This document shows, one piece after another, positions 51,508 to 62,058 of a DNA stretch of 64,000 nt. The notes under the pieces are model-generated. The model saw nothing but the letters and a program-made list of their open reading frames with translations. It ran no database searches and had not been told where the DNA came from. Both the position numbers and the translations under genes were made by a program. Numbering within the stretch: the stretch's first letter is position 1; every line of letters starts with the position of its first letter. This DNA comes from Aurantiochytrium sp. KH105 (taxonomy: Eukaryota; Sar; Bigyra; Thraustochytrida; Thraustochytriidae), in contig BGKB01000118.1 in NCBI GenBank assembly GCA_003116975.1, forward strand, positions 124,001 to 188,000, in the 5' to 3' direction.

Positions 51508-53877
51508 ATGGCGGGGTTTGGGGTCAAGGAGATGATGCAGCCCCGCGCCATCCTGGTCATGCTGCTCCTGCTGGGGATGGCCTTCCTGACCGTGGAGATG
51601 ACGCAACTCGACCTGACCTCGAACTGCGGCGGCGTTGGCGCAGGCAGCAGGCTGTCCTCGCTGCGGCCGCCTGCGTACAGGGAAGCGATTGTCGCGCAGC
51701 AGCTGGCGAACCAAGAACCCATGTCCAGCCTCATCCCCTTTATGCAGCGCACCGATAGCGTGCACGAAAAGACCGTCGACCTCGCCTCGGATCACTTTCC
51801 CAACGTCCTCGCCATGCAGCTCGAGGACCTCGGCCACTACGATATCCTCATTATCGGCGCCGGGCTCTCGGGCACGGTGCTTGCCGACTTGTACGCGCGC
51901 AAGCACGGCAAAAAGGTCCTCATCATCGAGCGCCGACCCCACATTGGCGGCAACTGCTTCGACTTTCGCGAGGAGGAGACCGACATTCTCGTCAACCTCT
52001 ATGGCGCTCACCTCTTCCACACGGGCAAAGAAGATGTTTGGAAGTACGTGCATCGATTCTCCGAGTGGACACCGTACGAGCACCGCGTCGTGGGCCGTGT
52101 CGACGGCAAGCTCGTCCCCATTCCCGTCAACATTGACACCGTCAACGCTCTGCTCGGAGAAGAGATCTACAGCGAGGACGCGATGGACGCCTGGCTGACG
52201 CACGAACGCCGCAACAGCCCCGTCGGCGAGGTCGATGTATCCACCGCCAAGAACTCGCGCGAGGTCGGCATGGGTCGCGTCGGAGAACGCCTCTACAACA
52301 AGCTCTTCAAGGAGTACACCAAGAAGCAGTGGAACGTCTACCCGGAAGAGCTCGGGCCCGTCGTCCTCTCGCGCATTCCCGTCCGCAATGACTGGGACGA
52401 TCGCTACTTTCCCAACGACAAGCACCAGGCCCTCCCCGCCGACGGGTACACGCGCTGGTTCGAGGAGGCCCTTGACCATCCGAACATTCGCGTCTTCACC
52501 TCTACAGACTACTTTGAGTCCCTCAAGCTCCACGGCTTCGCCAAGCTCAAGTTCGAAAAGACCTTTTTCACGGGGCAGATTGACCAGTACTTTCGCAACA
52601 TCAAGGGCTCCAAGCTCAAGCCGCTCCAGTACCGCTCAATCAAGTTTGAGACCATTGTCCGCGATGAGCCGAGCGTGAGCCAGCCGGCCTTTGTTGTCAA
52701 CTTTCCTCAGTTCCGCGATGGCAATCACACCCGCACGGCCGAATACAAGCACATGTACCATCAGGACTCGCAGTCCTCCATCCTCATTCGCGAGTACTCG
52801 ACCGACATTGTCGACGACGCGGAACCGTATTATCCGTTTCCCACCAAGGAGAACGAGGAGCACTTTGAGCAGTACCGAGAGCTTGCCAAGTCGGAGGAGA
52901 CGCAGCACAATGTTCACTTTGTCGGCCGTCTGGCCAACTACAAGTACTTTAACATGGACGACGCCATCCAGAATGCCCTCGACCTCTACGTTAAGATCGA
53001 GGGCCGCAAGCGTCTCGACGCCGCCCTGGCCGAGGCGATCATCCCGAGCGAGAACGAAATGACTGTGCACTATGTTCTCACCGTGCGTCGCAACTCGCCC
53101 GGCCTCAAGTTTCTCAGTGACATCTGCAGGCTGCCCACCTGGAGCCTCACGGCGTCGATGCCCATGAAGAACGTCATTTTTGTGTACAACATGGATCGCA
53201 GTCGCGACGGCATCATCGACGCGCAGGTCAACGAAGCACTCGCCTCGGCTGGCTGCCAGCACGACACGCGTCTGGGCAAGGGCCTCTTCATCCGCAATGT
53301 CGCCTCCACGAACGATGTCGAGCTCAACTGGCTCGAGCACTTTTCCGCGCACTCGTTTGCCTTTGGTGACGCAAACGTCTTTCTCGACGCGGACGTCTCC
53401 TCGGATGCGATTGCGCAGATCCCTCGGGCGCTGACGCTGCAGGCAGAGCACCTTTTTGCCAAGAAGCGCACGCGCGCCTCGCAGCCGCTCGTCTTCAAAA
53501 ACGACATTCGCATCGCGACCATGCCCACCTCTGCCGAACGCTGGACCCTGGCGTCCAAGTTCTCGCTTCTGCCCTCACAGCAGGAGAACCTTCTCCATGC
53601 GCTTCCGCTCCGCGAGGACGGCCTCACCTTCGGCTCCAAGCCCATGAGCGCGCGTAAAATTGCCTCCAAGCTGTTTCCCAACTCGCAGCGGACTCAGGCC
53701 TGTCCATTCATGGCGCCTGAAGCCTTTGTCGCCACGGACGCAGCCATTCGTCGCATGCTGTCTATTCATCGGACGACCATGTACGATGACTTCATTCCAG
53801 CGATGCGTGCCGACCGCAACAGCATGCACCGCGCCGTCTTGCGCGAGAACTGGTATTGCCTCTTCTTCCGCTTCTAA
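51508..53877 (+). CDS. UDP-galactopyranose mutase, membrane-anchored with C-terminal extension
   Basis: 789 aa. Interconverts UDP-Galp and UDP-Galf (EC 5.4.99.9), the donor for galactofuranose in glycoconjugates, using reduced FAD. Residues 13-29 are a membrane helix (type II anchor). The UGM core starts at about 111 with YDILIIGAGLSG and ERRPHIGGNCFD (FAD binding), then NLYGAHLFHTG, PIPVNI, YNKLFKEYTKKQW, SRIPVRNDWDDRYF, and VGRLANYKYFNMDDAI, which closely follow bacterial-type Glf. Beyond about 515 a further 270 residues start NEMTVHYVLTVRRNSPGLKF and contain NVIFVYNMDRSRDG and NVFLDADVS, a possible glycosyltransferase-like or glycan-binding domain that I cannot place with confidence. The ATG at 51508 follows a GAA/GGAGG tract. 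Type II topology suggests Golgi/ER. Confidence 0.93.
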   Translation: MAGFGVKEMMQPRAILVMLLLLGMAFLTVEMTQLDLTSNCGGVGAGSRLSSLRPPAYREAIVAQQLANQEPMSSLIPFMQRTDSVHEKTVDLASDHFPNVLAMQLEDLGHYDILIIGAGLSGTVLADLYARKHGKKVLIIERRPHIGGNCFDFREEETDILVNLYGAHLFHTGKEDVWKYVHRFSEWTPYEHRVVGRVDGKLVPIPVNIDTVNALLGEEIYSEDAMDAWLTHERRNSPVGEVDVSTAKNSREVGMGRVGERLYNKLFKEYTKKQWNVYPEELGPVVLSRIPVRNDWDDRYFPNDKHQALPADGYTRWFEEALDHPNIRVFTSTDYFESLKLHGFAKLKFEKTFFTGQIDQYFRNIKGSKLKPLQYRSIKFETIVRDEPSVSQPAFVVNFPQFRDGNHTRTAEYKHMYHQDSQSSILIREYSTDIVDDAEPYYPFPTKENEEHFEQYRELAKSEETQHNVHFVGRLANYKYFNMDDAIQNALDLYVKIEGRKRLDAALAEAIIPSENEMTVHYVLTVRRNSPGLKFLSDICRLPTWSLTASMPMKNVIFVYNMDRSRDGIIDAQVNEALASAGCQHDTRLGKGLFIRNVASTNDVELNWLEHFSAHSFAFGDANVFLDADVSSDAIAQIPRALTLQAEHLFAKKRTRASQPLVFKNDIRIATMPTSAERWTLASKFSLLPSQQENLLHALPLREDGLTFGSKPMSARKIASKLFPNSQRTQACPFMAPEAFVATDAAIRRMLSIHRTTMYDDFIPAMRADRNSMHRAVLRENWYCLFFRF

Positions 53878-54664
53878 GTGTGCGTGCTCGCATCTATCGA
53901 CTTCTACTAATCTGAATTTAGAACATGTGTGCTCTTTAAATCTTTTTCTCTCTCTCTGTGAAACGTTTCAGACACGATACAGACGAAAACATTCCCTTCA
54001 CATCGTAAATTTCTTTCTTTTGGGACGACAGATTCACCAAGCACTCCGTACATATCTACTGTGAGTGTTTGGTTTCGCCTTCGCGCCCAACCACAAGAGC
54101 AAGCATACATGCCCTTTGTGAATACTGCTCCATTTCTTTTCGGAAATGGAAATGACGTGAGCAGGCAGCAGCGCCACAGAAGTGGCGAAGTCAACTTGGC
54201 ACCCATGGGGAGTCTACTGCAGACTTGCTGTGCCAACAACCATCATTCTCAGCAGCAACTAGTTCGCGAGACACTGAGGTAAGTCTAACATCGCTCAGAG
54301 CACGAACTAGCACGGCCAAAGATTTGTGATCATCAAGCTCTTCACTACATCCTCGAGACGACATTTAAGGTGGGAAGAAATATCCATCTTCACCATCAGA
54401 TAAATTCATTTCAGCAGAAGCGAAATTCCCCAGGCATTCCTAGCGTACTTGGGCATACTAGCAATCCATCTGAATCCATAAATTTCATTCGTCATTTACT
54501 GACTGTGCCAAACAAAAGAACCTGGGCTGCAATTGCGCTCGTGCCGAGCACACGCGAGTAAAGGATAAGAAATTAAGAAGTATGTTTTTGATTACAATCA
54601 GGACTTCTACTTTAGAAAGAAAGATTGAAGAGGAGGGGAGAGGGCTTGCAAGACTCGTACAGTA
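53878..54664. other. Convergent spacer UGM / coronin-7
   Basis: 787 bp, AT-richer than the genes. Contains a (CT)n run at about 53944-53957. Presumably both 3' UTRs. No gene. Confidence 0.5.
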
Positions 54665-57622
54665 TTAGTCATCCCACTCGTCGTCTTCAACGTCGCCAGT
54701 GTCAATGTGCTCTTCATCCACGGCAACACCAAGTGAGCGAGCGATAGCTTGCGGCACAGCAGCCTTGCCGCTCGAGAGATTCGGATTGTAAGCCTCGTGC
54801 TGCACGGCCATGAACTGCATGCGCTTGAATACATCATCCTGAGCCTTTTGCCGTGCGTCCTCCTCGGCCTTTTGCTGCTTGAAGCGATGTGTGTTAGCCT
54901 GTGCACGCTTCAGTGATGCGTGCGCCTCTTCGGGGTCACGCGAAGAAAACGTCTTGGCGCCAGAAGTGTTGAGCGAAGAGAGGACGGGATCAAAGTTCTG
55001 TCCTGCAAGCCAGGCCTCAGTGTCTGTGGATGCCGCCTCGCCTGTCCTCGCGTCGGGGTAAATATCGTCGGCAAAGTAAGACGCCAAGTCCGAAGCGCGG
55101 GGAATCGTAAAGGATACTGGCTCAAGAGAATTGGGCGTCAGCCGCAGCACGCGTGCCCACTCAGCGCCTCCCAAGTCACAGACGCGGCGCGGAGCGAGCG
55201 CGACGGCTGTGGTGGGGTCACCACGCGCAAGAAACTCCTGGCATTGATGCGGCTTAAGAGGCGAGCTTCCGCAGTGCTCTGGCTTGACCACGGCGCGTGT
55301 CAGGGTCTCAATCTCGTACACATGAAAGGTATTCTCACCGCGACCGGTGAGAATAACAACACCGTTGTCCTCGACAAGGAGAGGCTCCAGCGCAGTCGCG
55401 CCCTGGCCAACCTTGGTTGTGTTGAGCGGGGCCTCGCCCGTTTTGCGCGCGTCCCAGACAGAGAACTCTCGAAATCCCATGCGCGCGCATCCCGAGGAAA
55501 GAATGTACGGCGAGTCACCCAGCCAGGTGACAAAGCACGGCTTGGCCCCTGCGTGAGCCTTGGTGCTGAGCGGTGACGCATCTTGGTCGGGAGCGCGAGG
55601 ATCCGTGACGCGCAAGGCGTTTGCGCGGTCCATGCTGGCCAGGAGACTTCCAGGATAATTCCATGCAATGGAAGTGATCATTTCGTCGCCGGTATGTGCA
55701 ACGCGGACACAAGACGCCTTGTTGACGTCCCAAAGACGCACCGTGGCATCCTGGGACCCCGAGGCGAGAATGTTGGCAACCGATGGATGAAAGACGGTGT
55801 GGCGCACCGATGACTGGTGCGCGGCAAGATCCTCAGACGAGGCCTCGCTTGGGTCAGCTGCAACATCCTCTGGCAGACGCCACACGCGAATGTGGCAGTC
55901 ATCGGAACCTGTTGCAAGCGTACGATCCTCCGGATCGGTTGGGCTCAGGTCAACGCAAAAAACAGGCCGAGTGTGCCCGTTGAGGACTGGAACGCGCTCC
56001 GGCTTTTCGGTTTTGCCCAGTGCTGTCTCGAGGTCTCCGACAAAGACAGGTCCGCCACCGCCGTGCCAAGGGACCGCAAAACGGCGCGCTCCGACGGCCA
56101 AGGCCGGCTGAGGTCCCACGGTGAGATTGTAGACGGTGCGTTCCCGTTTCGCCTGAGTTCCCTTGGCGAACTTGAACTTGGGTACGTATCCGCGCTGGCG
56201 GCTCATGCGCTTGTCTAATTCCGTGGCTTCGTACGAGGTCGAAGCTTTAGAGGCTTGCTCGGCGTCTTGCTTGGCCGCCTTCTGAGCCTCCTCCTCCTCC
56301 TCCTCCTCGCGAGATGCCTCCTCGGCGGCAAGAATGGCCCCAACGGCAGCAAAGTCGCTTCGCTCGTCGAGGACACGCTCGCGACCCAAGCCAAGGCTTG
56401 CGCGCATATCTCGCACGGGAACCATAGGTTGCGCCACAGCTTTTCCTTCGGACCACCATTCCGAAGCGGTCATCGCCGCAGCGCCGAGATCGGCCGCATC
56501 GGGAAAGAGTTCTTCGTGGAAGAACGACTTCTTCCGTCGCGGTACTTCAACGCGGATAGGCTCAATGCTGGCTGAAGACAGCTTGAAGAGTCGGTTGACC
56601 TCGCAGCCCATGATGTCGCAGGCTGCGGGCGGCAATGCGGCGACACCCATAAAGGGTTCGGACGAGTTCGTGGTCTGCGACAGGCTATGCATAAAAGGCT
56701 TGGCGCTGGTGGCCTCGTAGGCGCGCACCGAGGTCTCGCCCTTGCCAATGACAAAGAGGATGCGCAAATCCGGGGACATGACAGGAATGAGAACGCCTGT
56801 GCCCCCACTGGCCACCTTTTGGCGCGAGAGGCAGGTGTCCAGCTTGCGCGCGTCCCATACAGCTAGTTCGCGGTCACGCGTCATGCTAAACCCGGTCGAG
56901 TACAACATGTGCTCGAGGTCATTGTGTCCCGAAGCGCCTCCATTCACGATTCTGCCCAAAGCCCGCGGGCCAAGGTGTGCTTTTTCAACAGCGGCCGTGG
57001 GCGAACTGCCCTGCTGGCGCGGGTCAAAGAGTTTTATGGACTTGTCATCGACAAGGCTTGCCACAAAGCTCCCCGTGGGCGACCAGGCGGCGTCGAGCAC
57101 CTTGCCGCCGGTCTCGATGGTGACGAGGGGCTCGGACTCAGCGTTGGCATCCCAAATCTCGAGCGAGGGTGCATTGCGTCCCACCGCGAGCACGGCCTCT
57201 GCAGAGGGATGCCAGCGGACAGCGTGTGCCCTAGCTCCATTTGTTGCGCCAAGGGTCGTAGCAGCATCAAGCGTGACATCTCGGCCGGTTCCGGACGCGC
57301 GCCAGAGCGCCACGGAGCCGTTGCCTGCACCCGAGGCTAGGAGGTCGACGCCGTGCGGCGCGAACGCGAGGTCATAGATTCCACCTTGTTGGCACGAGCT
57401 CTGATTGAGGCCATGATATTTTCCAGGTTCGTTCACGTCGAGCGCGCAGATGGCGCTGCTCCCATTGCTTGTCCCGACGAAGGCCAGGTACCTGGGGGAG
57501 GCCGCCAAGAGGTTGCCGTGCGTGGCGACGTCTCCTGCTTGCAGCTCTGCGAACTTTTCGTCTGCGCTGTATCCGTCGACCGCCAGGTTGCGCAGCTGCG
57601 AGTCGCGCACGAACTTTGACAT
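54665..57622 (-). CDS. CORO7: Coronin-7 (tandem coronin)
   Basis: 985 aa from ATG 57622. Two coronin units: residues about 1-420 and about 490-900, each a WD-repeat beta-propeller with the coronin signatures VRDSQLRNL near the start, YDLAFAPH, SGSQDATVRLWDV in unit 2, and the coronin C-terminal extension in both (for example PRRKKSFFHEELFPD, PRASDLASYFADDIYPDA). A Glu/Ala coiled linker lies between. The C-terminus is acidic (EEHIDTGDVEDDEWDD); such a Trp-acidic tail binds Arp2/3 in coronin-7 and WASP proteins. Coronin-7 acts at the Golgi and in endosomal actin control. A GAA/GAGG purine tract lies in the leader just upstream of the ATG. The frame runs upstream as Lys/Glu-rich leader. Confidence 0.95.
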   Translation of the reverse strand: MSKFVRDSQLRNLAVDGYSADEKFAELQAGDVATHGNLLAASPRYLAFVGTSNGSSAICALDVNEPGKYHGLNQSSCQQGGIYDLAFAPHGVDLLASGAGNGSVALWRASGTGRDVTLDAATTLGATNGARAHAVRWHPSAEAVLAVGRNAPSLEIWDANAESEPLVTIETGGKVLDAAWSPTGSFVASLVDDKSIKLFDPRQQGSSPTAAVEKAHLGPRALGRIVNGGASGHNDLEHMLYSTGFSMTRDRELAVWDARKLDTCLSRQKVASGGTGVLIPVMSPDLRILFVIGKGETSVRAYEATSAKPFMHSLSQTTNSSEPFMGVAALPPAACDIMGCEVNRLFKLSSASIEPIRVEVPRRKKSFFHEELFPDAADLGAAAMTASEWWSEGKAVAQPMVPVRDMRASLGLGRERVLDERSDFAAVGAILAAEEASREEEEEEEAQKAAKQDAEQASKASTSYEATELDKRMSRQRGYVPKFKFAKGTQAKRERTVYNLTVGPQPALAVGARRFAVPWHGGGGPVFVGDLETALGKTEKPERVPVLNGHTRPVFCVDLSPTDPEDRTLATGSDDCHIRVWRLPEDVAADPSEASSEDLAAHQSSVRHTVFHPSVANILASGSQDATVRLWDVNKASCVRVAHTGDEMITSIAWNYPGSLLASMDRANALRVTDPRAPDQDASPLSTKAHAGAKPCFVTWLGDSPYILSSGCARMGFREFSVWDARKTGEAPLNTTKVGQGATALEPLLVEDNGVVILTGRGENTFHVYEIETLTRAVVKPEHCGSSPLKPHQCQEFLARGDPTTAVALAPRRVCDLGGAEWARVLRLTPNSLEPVSFTIPRASDLASYFADDIYPDARTGEAASTDTEAWLAGQNFDPVLSSLNTSGAKTFSSRDPEEAHASLKRAQANTHRFKQQKAEEDARQKAQDDVFKRMQFMAVQHEAYNPNLSSGKAAVPQAIARSLGVAVDEEHIDTGDVEDDEWDD

Positions 57623-58281
57623 GGCGCCCGTTCGTTTGCTCCTCCTGCGGCCGCTTTCGGCTGTCCCCTCCTCCTCCTCCTTCTTCTTCTTCTTCTTCTT
57701 CTTCTTCTTCACCTGCACTGCGCTCTCGTGCTACTTGCGTGCGTGCGTGCTTTGGTGCGTGCGTACGTGCGTTGGTGCGCGCGCGCGCGGCGAGGGACGC
57801 TCGCGCAAATGGATCCGGTTTTGCCACCCCATTTCGGATCTTCCATCATCAACCCAAAAGGATTGCAAGCTTGGGGGCGCAACGCTGATGATGGTGAGAG
57901 AAAGGAGAACTTATGTTCCTTTGTTGATTGGAACGAGAAGCCGATGGCACTGGCTGGCAGTGAGTGAGCGTCTACAGCAAGACTCGATGGTATCAATCAA
58001 GATGATTCCTGCACCCACGGCCGCGTTCGCGCCCGCTGGCACGTCCTCGATATTATCGAAGATCGACCTCGTTTTCGGTGACACGTCTTCTTCTTGAAGG
58101 TGCCTGCAGCCGCACCTGAGACTGTATTTTCGCCGTTGTTCATGCCAAGGCCGATTTCATTGTCTGTCCGCATGAGCGCACACAAGAGCGCATATGCGCA
58201 CAGAATTGTTGTAAAGTGCAACGAGCTCGCTTCTCGTCGAGTAATGAGGGTTTAAGAACAAAAAGTAAATTTAGCCTAAGC
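57623..58281. other. Spacer coronin-7 / membrane coiled-coil gene
   Basis: 659 bp between two minus-strand genes. Contains a TTC/CTC microsatellite at 57666-57710 (GAA/GAG in the coronin leader), and (TGCG)n at about 57736-57790. No gene. Confidence 0.5.
57666..57710 (-). repeat. (GAA)n/(GAG)n tract in coronin-7 leader
   Basis: Reads GAA repeats then GAG repeats in the coronin direction, from 88 to 44 bp upstream of its start codon. Confidence 0.8.
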
Positions 58282-59406
58282 CTACTTTTCATTTTTTTCA
58301 TCATCGTCTTCATCGTCATCTTCGTCATCGTCGTCATCGTCTTCGAGATCAATGGCGTCAAAGTCAAGAAAGTCCTCGGGCACCTTGCCCTCGTTGACCA
58401 GCTCTTGGACAGCGATGACAGCATTTACGGTGGATTTAATGTAGGCTTCTTCCGCGCGGGCAGACTCCTTGCTGGTGAGCTTAGGGTTGTCAGCTTTTTC
58501 GCGCGCGGCCGTCCAGGCTTCGCGGATGTCCTTGAGCTGATCGCGGCCGTTGTAAAACTGGACGCCCTCGAGGATATCGTCGAGAACATCAGCGAGATCA
58601 CCGTCGCTCTTTGCCGTGTGAATCTGGTTGTAGAGCTCCTGCGGCAAGCCAGGGTTTTCAAAGAACGGCTTGAACTTGGCTTCAAATTGTTCAATGCCCT
58701 CGTTAAGAGAAACGTGTTCCTGGTACAGGGAGTCAACGAGGGTCTCGAGCTCGGACCACTTTGTCTGCGGGAGTTTGACCTCGATGGAGTCGTCCATGCG
58801 CTCGAAGAGGTCCTCGAGCATCTCCTCGAGTGCCTCGAGGCGGACGTCGGTGACGCGTGTGAGAAGTTTCTGCAGCGCCGAGGTCTGCGACTTGTGCAAC
58901 TGCTTCATCTTGTTGCGTTTGCGCTCGGCGATCTGTTCGTACTCTTTGACGTAGTCTTCGCGTTCGCTGTCGATGAAGCGCTCGATCTTGGAGAGCGTGA
59001 TGGCGACCTTTTTGCGCTCGGTCTCGTCGCTGATCTGCTCGAGCGCGTCGGCGATTTTGGTGGATGTGAAGCCTTTGACGCGGCGGAGGAGCCGGATGAC
59101 CTCTTCTTTGGACTCGATTTGCATGGAGAGCGCGGCCTCAAGCTGCAGCGTGGAGGCGATTTTGCTAGCCTCGTTCTTGGCCTGGTCCCGCAGCGCCTCG
59201 CGGCGCTCCGTGTAGAGCTCGTACTTGTGCTGGATGGCGTCCCTGTAGGTCCAGGCCATGCCCCCGGCCATGACGAGGCCGACGAGCGCGAGCGCCAGCA
59301 CGATGCGCTTCACGACGCTCGTCTGGAACGCGAAGCCCTCCGTCTTGTCCCCTGCGCCCATCTTGACGCGCTGCGCCCCCAGGCCGCCCTCCAGCGCGGC
59401 CTCCAT
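58282..59406 (-). CDS. Single-pass membrane coiled-coil protein, acidic tail
   Basis: 374 aa from ATG 59406 (59361 is an alternative, 359 aa). Residues about 31-53 form one membrane helix (VVKRIVLALALVGLVMAGG). The following 270 residues are charged, mostly helical with heptads (RRVKGFTSTKIADALEQISD, ERKRNKMKQLHK), and the C-terminus is a run of about 25 Asp/Glu/Lys residues (58284-58355). The basic residues flanking the helix on the N side suggest cytosolic N and luminal C. A luminal acidic tail could bind calcium or chaperones, but I recognise no family. Confidence 0.75.
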   Translation of the reverse strand: MEAALEGGLGAQRVKMGAGDKTEGFAFQTSVVKRIVLALALVGLVMAGGMAWTYRDAIQHKYELYTERREALRDQAKNEASKIASTLQLEAALSMQIESKEEVIRLLRRVKGFTSTKIADALEQISDETERKKVAITLSKIERFIDSEREDYVKEYEQIAERKRNKMKQLHKSQTSALQKLLTRVTDVRLEALEEMLEDLFERMDDSIEVKLPQTKWSELETLVDSLYQEHVSLNEGIEQFEAKFKPFFENPGLPQELYNQIHTAKSDGDLADVLDDILEGVQFYNGRDQLKDIREAWTAAREKADNPKLTSKESARAEEAYIKSTVNAVIAVQELVNEGKVPEDFLDFDAIDLEDDDDDDEDDDEDDDEKNEK

Positions 59407-61539
59407 GCTGGCCTCCGCGGCCCCGGGGTGCGAGATCGTGCCAACGGCGGCGCTCGCCGCCCCTCCGCCCGCCTCCGGGCCCGCGCGCGCGCGCGAGAGA
59501 GGAACGCCGGCGGCAGACACGCGCGCGCGGGAATCCGCCGCGGGCACGCGGGCTCGCGCGCGAGCGTCTGGGCACCGGGCGCGCGGGCGGGATCCCGCGC
59601 TCGAGAAGCCGCTGCCGTTGCCTTTCTGCGCGCCGAGGGTCGTCGTATCCAGACTCGCAACAGACGAGAGAAAGAAGAAGACAAGGCGAGGGGTCGCGCA
59701 CACCCGCTTGAGAACGCGCACCCTCCCCCGGCCTGGGAACGCTAACCCTCGGCGTACCCACGAGCGCCGTCGACTTCGTCGAGATCTCTTGCAGCGCTCG
59801 CGACGCCGCGAGCCAGGTCGATGGGCGCAGGACAGTCGATGTTCCGCGCTGCTCCGACGCGCGCGGAGAACGCGCGGACGCAGAGCGCTGGCGACGCCGA
59901 GGTCGGGCGGAAGCGGCGCACGGCAGGGGACGATGCGCAGACATTGCGCACGTTTTTGGCAGAGCAAGAGCGCTGCCGCGCGGGAGGGAGGCAACCCGAG
60001 GGGGGAGGCGGCGCAGCGAGCGCGCGAGCGGCCAGTGGGTTGCGGAGGAAGAAAGGGAGGGGCGTACTGCGCGCGAAGGCGGTGCAGCGCGCGCGAGATC
60101 CGCGTTGCGGAGCGCGTTGCGTTGTGGAGCGCGGCGGCTAGACTGGGTTTTGCAAAGTGCGCAGAACCCGCCGAGTTCTGCTGCGCGCTCGGCCCTCACG
60201 AGGGCGCAAGTTGACGCCAGTGGACGATCGGGATATTCTAACGTAGCTCCCACTGGATCAAACGCGCGTTCTGTACTTACATAAGAGGTATGTTTTAGTC
60301 CAGTGTTGATGTGACTAGATCTACTGTATGTTATTATAACGATACGTGACTGTGAAGCTAGGAGGGAAAAAAAGCGACAGTGGAGCCCGGGTGCGGGCGC
60401 AAGTGAACAATCCGCGAAAGTTCCACTTGCTCTAAAGTCGAACATTCGCGCGCTTCGCATTTGCGCCCGCCCACGGCAACGCGCCTAACTAACTACTAGG
60501 CCTAGCCCAATTTGCGACGTGGCCGACAGAGGCGGAGATCTTCAGGACCCGGCCGCCTCGGCGCTGCAAACCCGAATCACTCCCCGCTTCTCGCGCCTCG
60601 CTCGCCTCGCCTCGCCTCGCCTCGCCTCCTCGCCTGCTCGCCTCCTCCTCGCCCTCGCCTCGCGTCTCCACGCTGCGAGTCCGCGGTTGGTCCGGGCGGC
60701 GACCGACCGGTAGGCGCGGCAAGTGGGGCAAAGGCGGGCGGCAGTTTCCCGCGGGCGGCGCAAGTCGAGTATTCGCGGCGCGCAAGTCGCACTCTCGGCG
60801 GCGAACAGACGCAGCCGTGGCCCCTGCTTTGTTGGCCTTCTTGCCTTCTTTCTTCCCTTCTTCTTCCCTCCTTTCTTTCCTTCTGATCGAGCATCGAGGC
60901 GGGCACAGACGCAGATCGAGGGGGCGATCGATCTCGATCGAGACGCGGTGAGTGGCGCGAGCGCGCGCGCGGACGCGCACGCGCGCGGCGAGGCGCGGCG
61001 CGGCGCGGCGAGGCGCGGCGCGGCGGCGCGGATCGCCGCGTCGCGCCGGTGCGGCGCGGCGGGATGGTGCGATGGCCGGCCATGAGGCGGTGCCGAGGGG
61101 AAAAGAATGCTAGCATGCGAGCATGACGACAACGACGACGCGGAGGAGGGCGTGGAGAAGGACGCGCACGAGGACGGGGAGAAGGACGGGGAGGGTGGGA
61201 GGAGGGCAGGAAGAGACGCAGAGCGATGTCTTGTTGCTGTGCGGATCGCGGAAGCGGCAAGAGGGGAGAAAGAGGGAGGGAGCGAGGGAGGGATCGGGCT
61301 GGCGGCGTGTGGCGTGCGGGCGAGAAAACGGAGGAGAGGAGAGCTAAGGAAGGCTAGCGCGCGATGCGTGAGAGAGAGAGAGAGAGAGAAAGAGACAAAG
61401 AAAACAAGGATGAAGACAGAGAAACTAACGCTACTTGAGATGGTTGTTACGGTTACTCCGGGACGAAAAATCTTAATGTAAATGTACATTCTGTTGTGCA
61501 CAAACAGAAAAAGAGGAAAGACACAACGAGCACGCCACC
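59407..61539. other. Divergent GC-rich spacer with repeats, upstream of SKP1
   Basis: 2.1 kb. GC-rich throughout, with a (CCTCG)n run at 60596-60630, a (GGCGC)n/(GCGCGG) run at about 60980-61030, and (GA)n at about 61371-61398. It contains at least four copies of a 20-bp element related to the 3863/25777/51158 motif. Open frames on both strands are compositional and mutually antisense. Presumably holds the promoter and a long leader for SKP1; a leader intron is possible but not demonstrated. Confidence 0.55.
60398..60800 (+). promoter_or_regulatory. Cluster of GCGCAAGTSGA-type elements
   Basis: 60398-60417 GCGCAAGTGAACAATCCGCG, 60436-60453 AAGTCGAACATTCGCGCG, 60758-60777 GCGCAAGTCGAGTATTCGCG, and a shorter 60780-60800 GCGCAAGTCGCACTCTCGGCG. 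Shared pattern GCGCAAGTSGA..ATNCGCG. Located about 740-1140 bp upstream of SKP1. Confidence 0.4.
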
Positions 61540-62058
61540 ATGTCGGAGTTCGTCGCGGGCAAGGGTAACTGCACCCTTCTGAGCAAGGAAGGTGAAAAGT
61601 TTGAGGTCGCCATGGAGGTTGCCCAGATGAGTGTGCTCGTCAAGGAAATGACCGACGAGGACAACGGCGACGAGACAAACCCAGAAATTCCACTCCCCAA
61701 CGTTGCCAGCTCGGTGCTGACCAAGGTGATCGAATTCTGCAAGCACCACGTCAAGGAACCCATGCAGGAGATTGAGAAGCCACTCAAGAGCAACAACATG
61801 AACGAGGTCGTCTCAGAGTGGGACGCCAAGTTCGTTGACATTGATCAGGAAACTCTCTTTGAGCTCATTCTCGCCGCCAACTATCTGGATATCAAGCCTT
61901 TGCTCGATCTCACCTGCGCAAAGGTTGCTTCCATGATCAAAAACAAGACCCCCGAGGAGATCCGCGAGACCTTTAACATCACCAACGACTTTACCCCCGA
62001 GGAGGAGGCACGCGTTCGCGAGGAGAACAAGTGGTGTGAGGAGTCGCAGCCGCAATGA
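61540..62058 (+). CDS. SKP1: SKP1, SCF ubiquitin ligase adaptor
   Basis: 172 aa from ATG 61540 in an excellent context (GCCACCATGT). Adaptor linking F-box proteins to CUL1 in SCF E3 ligases. N-terminal BTB/POZ-like fold (CTLLSKEGEKFEV, IPLPNVASSVLTKVIEFCKHH), middle KFVDIDQETLFELILAANYLDIKPLLDLTCAKVA, and the C-terminal F-box-binding helices (KTPEEIRETFNITNDFTPEEE, ENKWCEE). All are canonical, and length matches the family (about 160-170). The only Cys-to-Trp ending is the usual NKWCEE. Confidence 0.97.
   Translation: MSEFVAGKGNCTLLSKEGEKFEVAMEVAQMSVLVKEMTDEDNGDETNPEIPLPNVASSVLTKVIEFCKHHVKEPMQEIEKPLKSNNMNEVVSEWDAKFVDIDQETLFELILAANYLDIKPLLDLTCAKVASMIKNKTPEEIRETFNITNDFTPEEEARVREENKWCEESQPQ

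Noticed and set aside
50563-52533. 656-codon open frame on the minus strand
   Set aside because: Antisense to the UGM coding region and its GC-rich leader; shows no domain and follows the codon-bias mirror of the real gene.
58216-59745. 509-codon plus-strand frame
   Set aside because: Antisense to the membrane coiled-coil gene.
59165-60460. 431-codon minus-strand frame
   Set aside because: Shadow frame over the coiled-coil gene N-terminus and promoter; no ATG context or domain.
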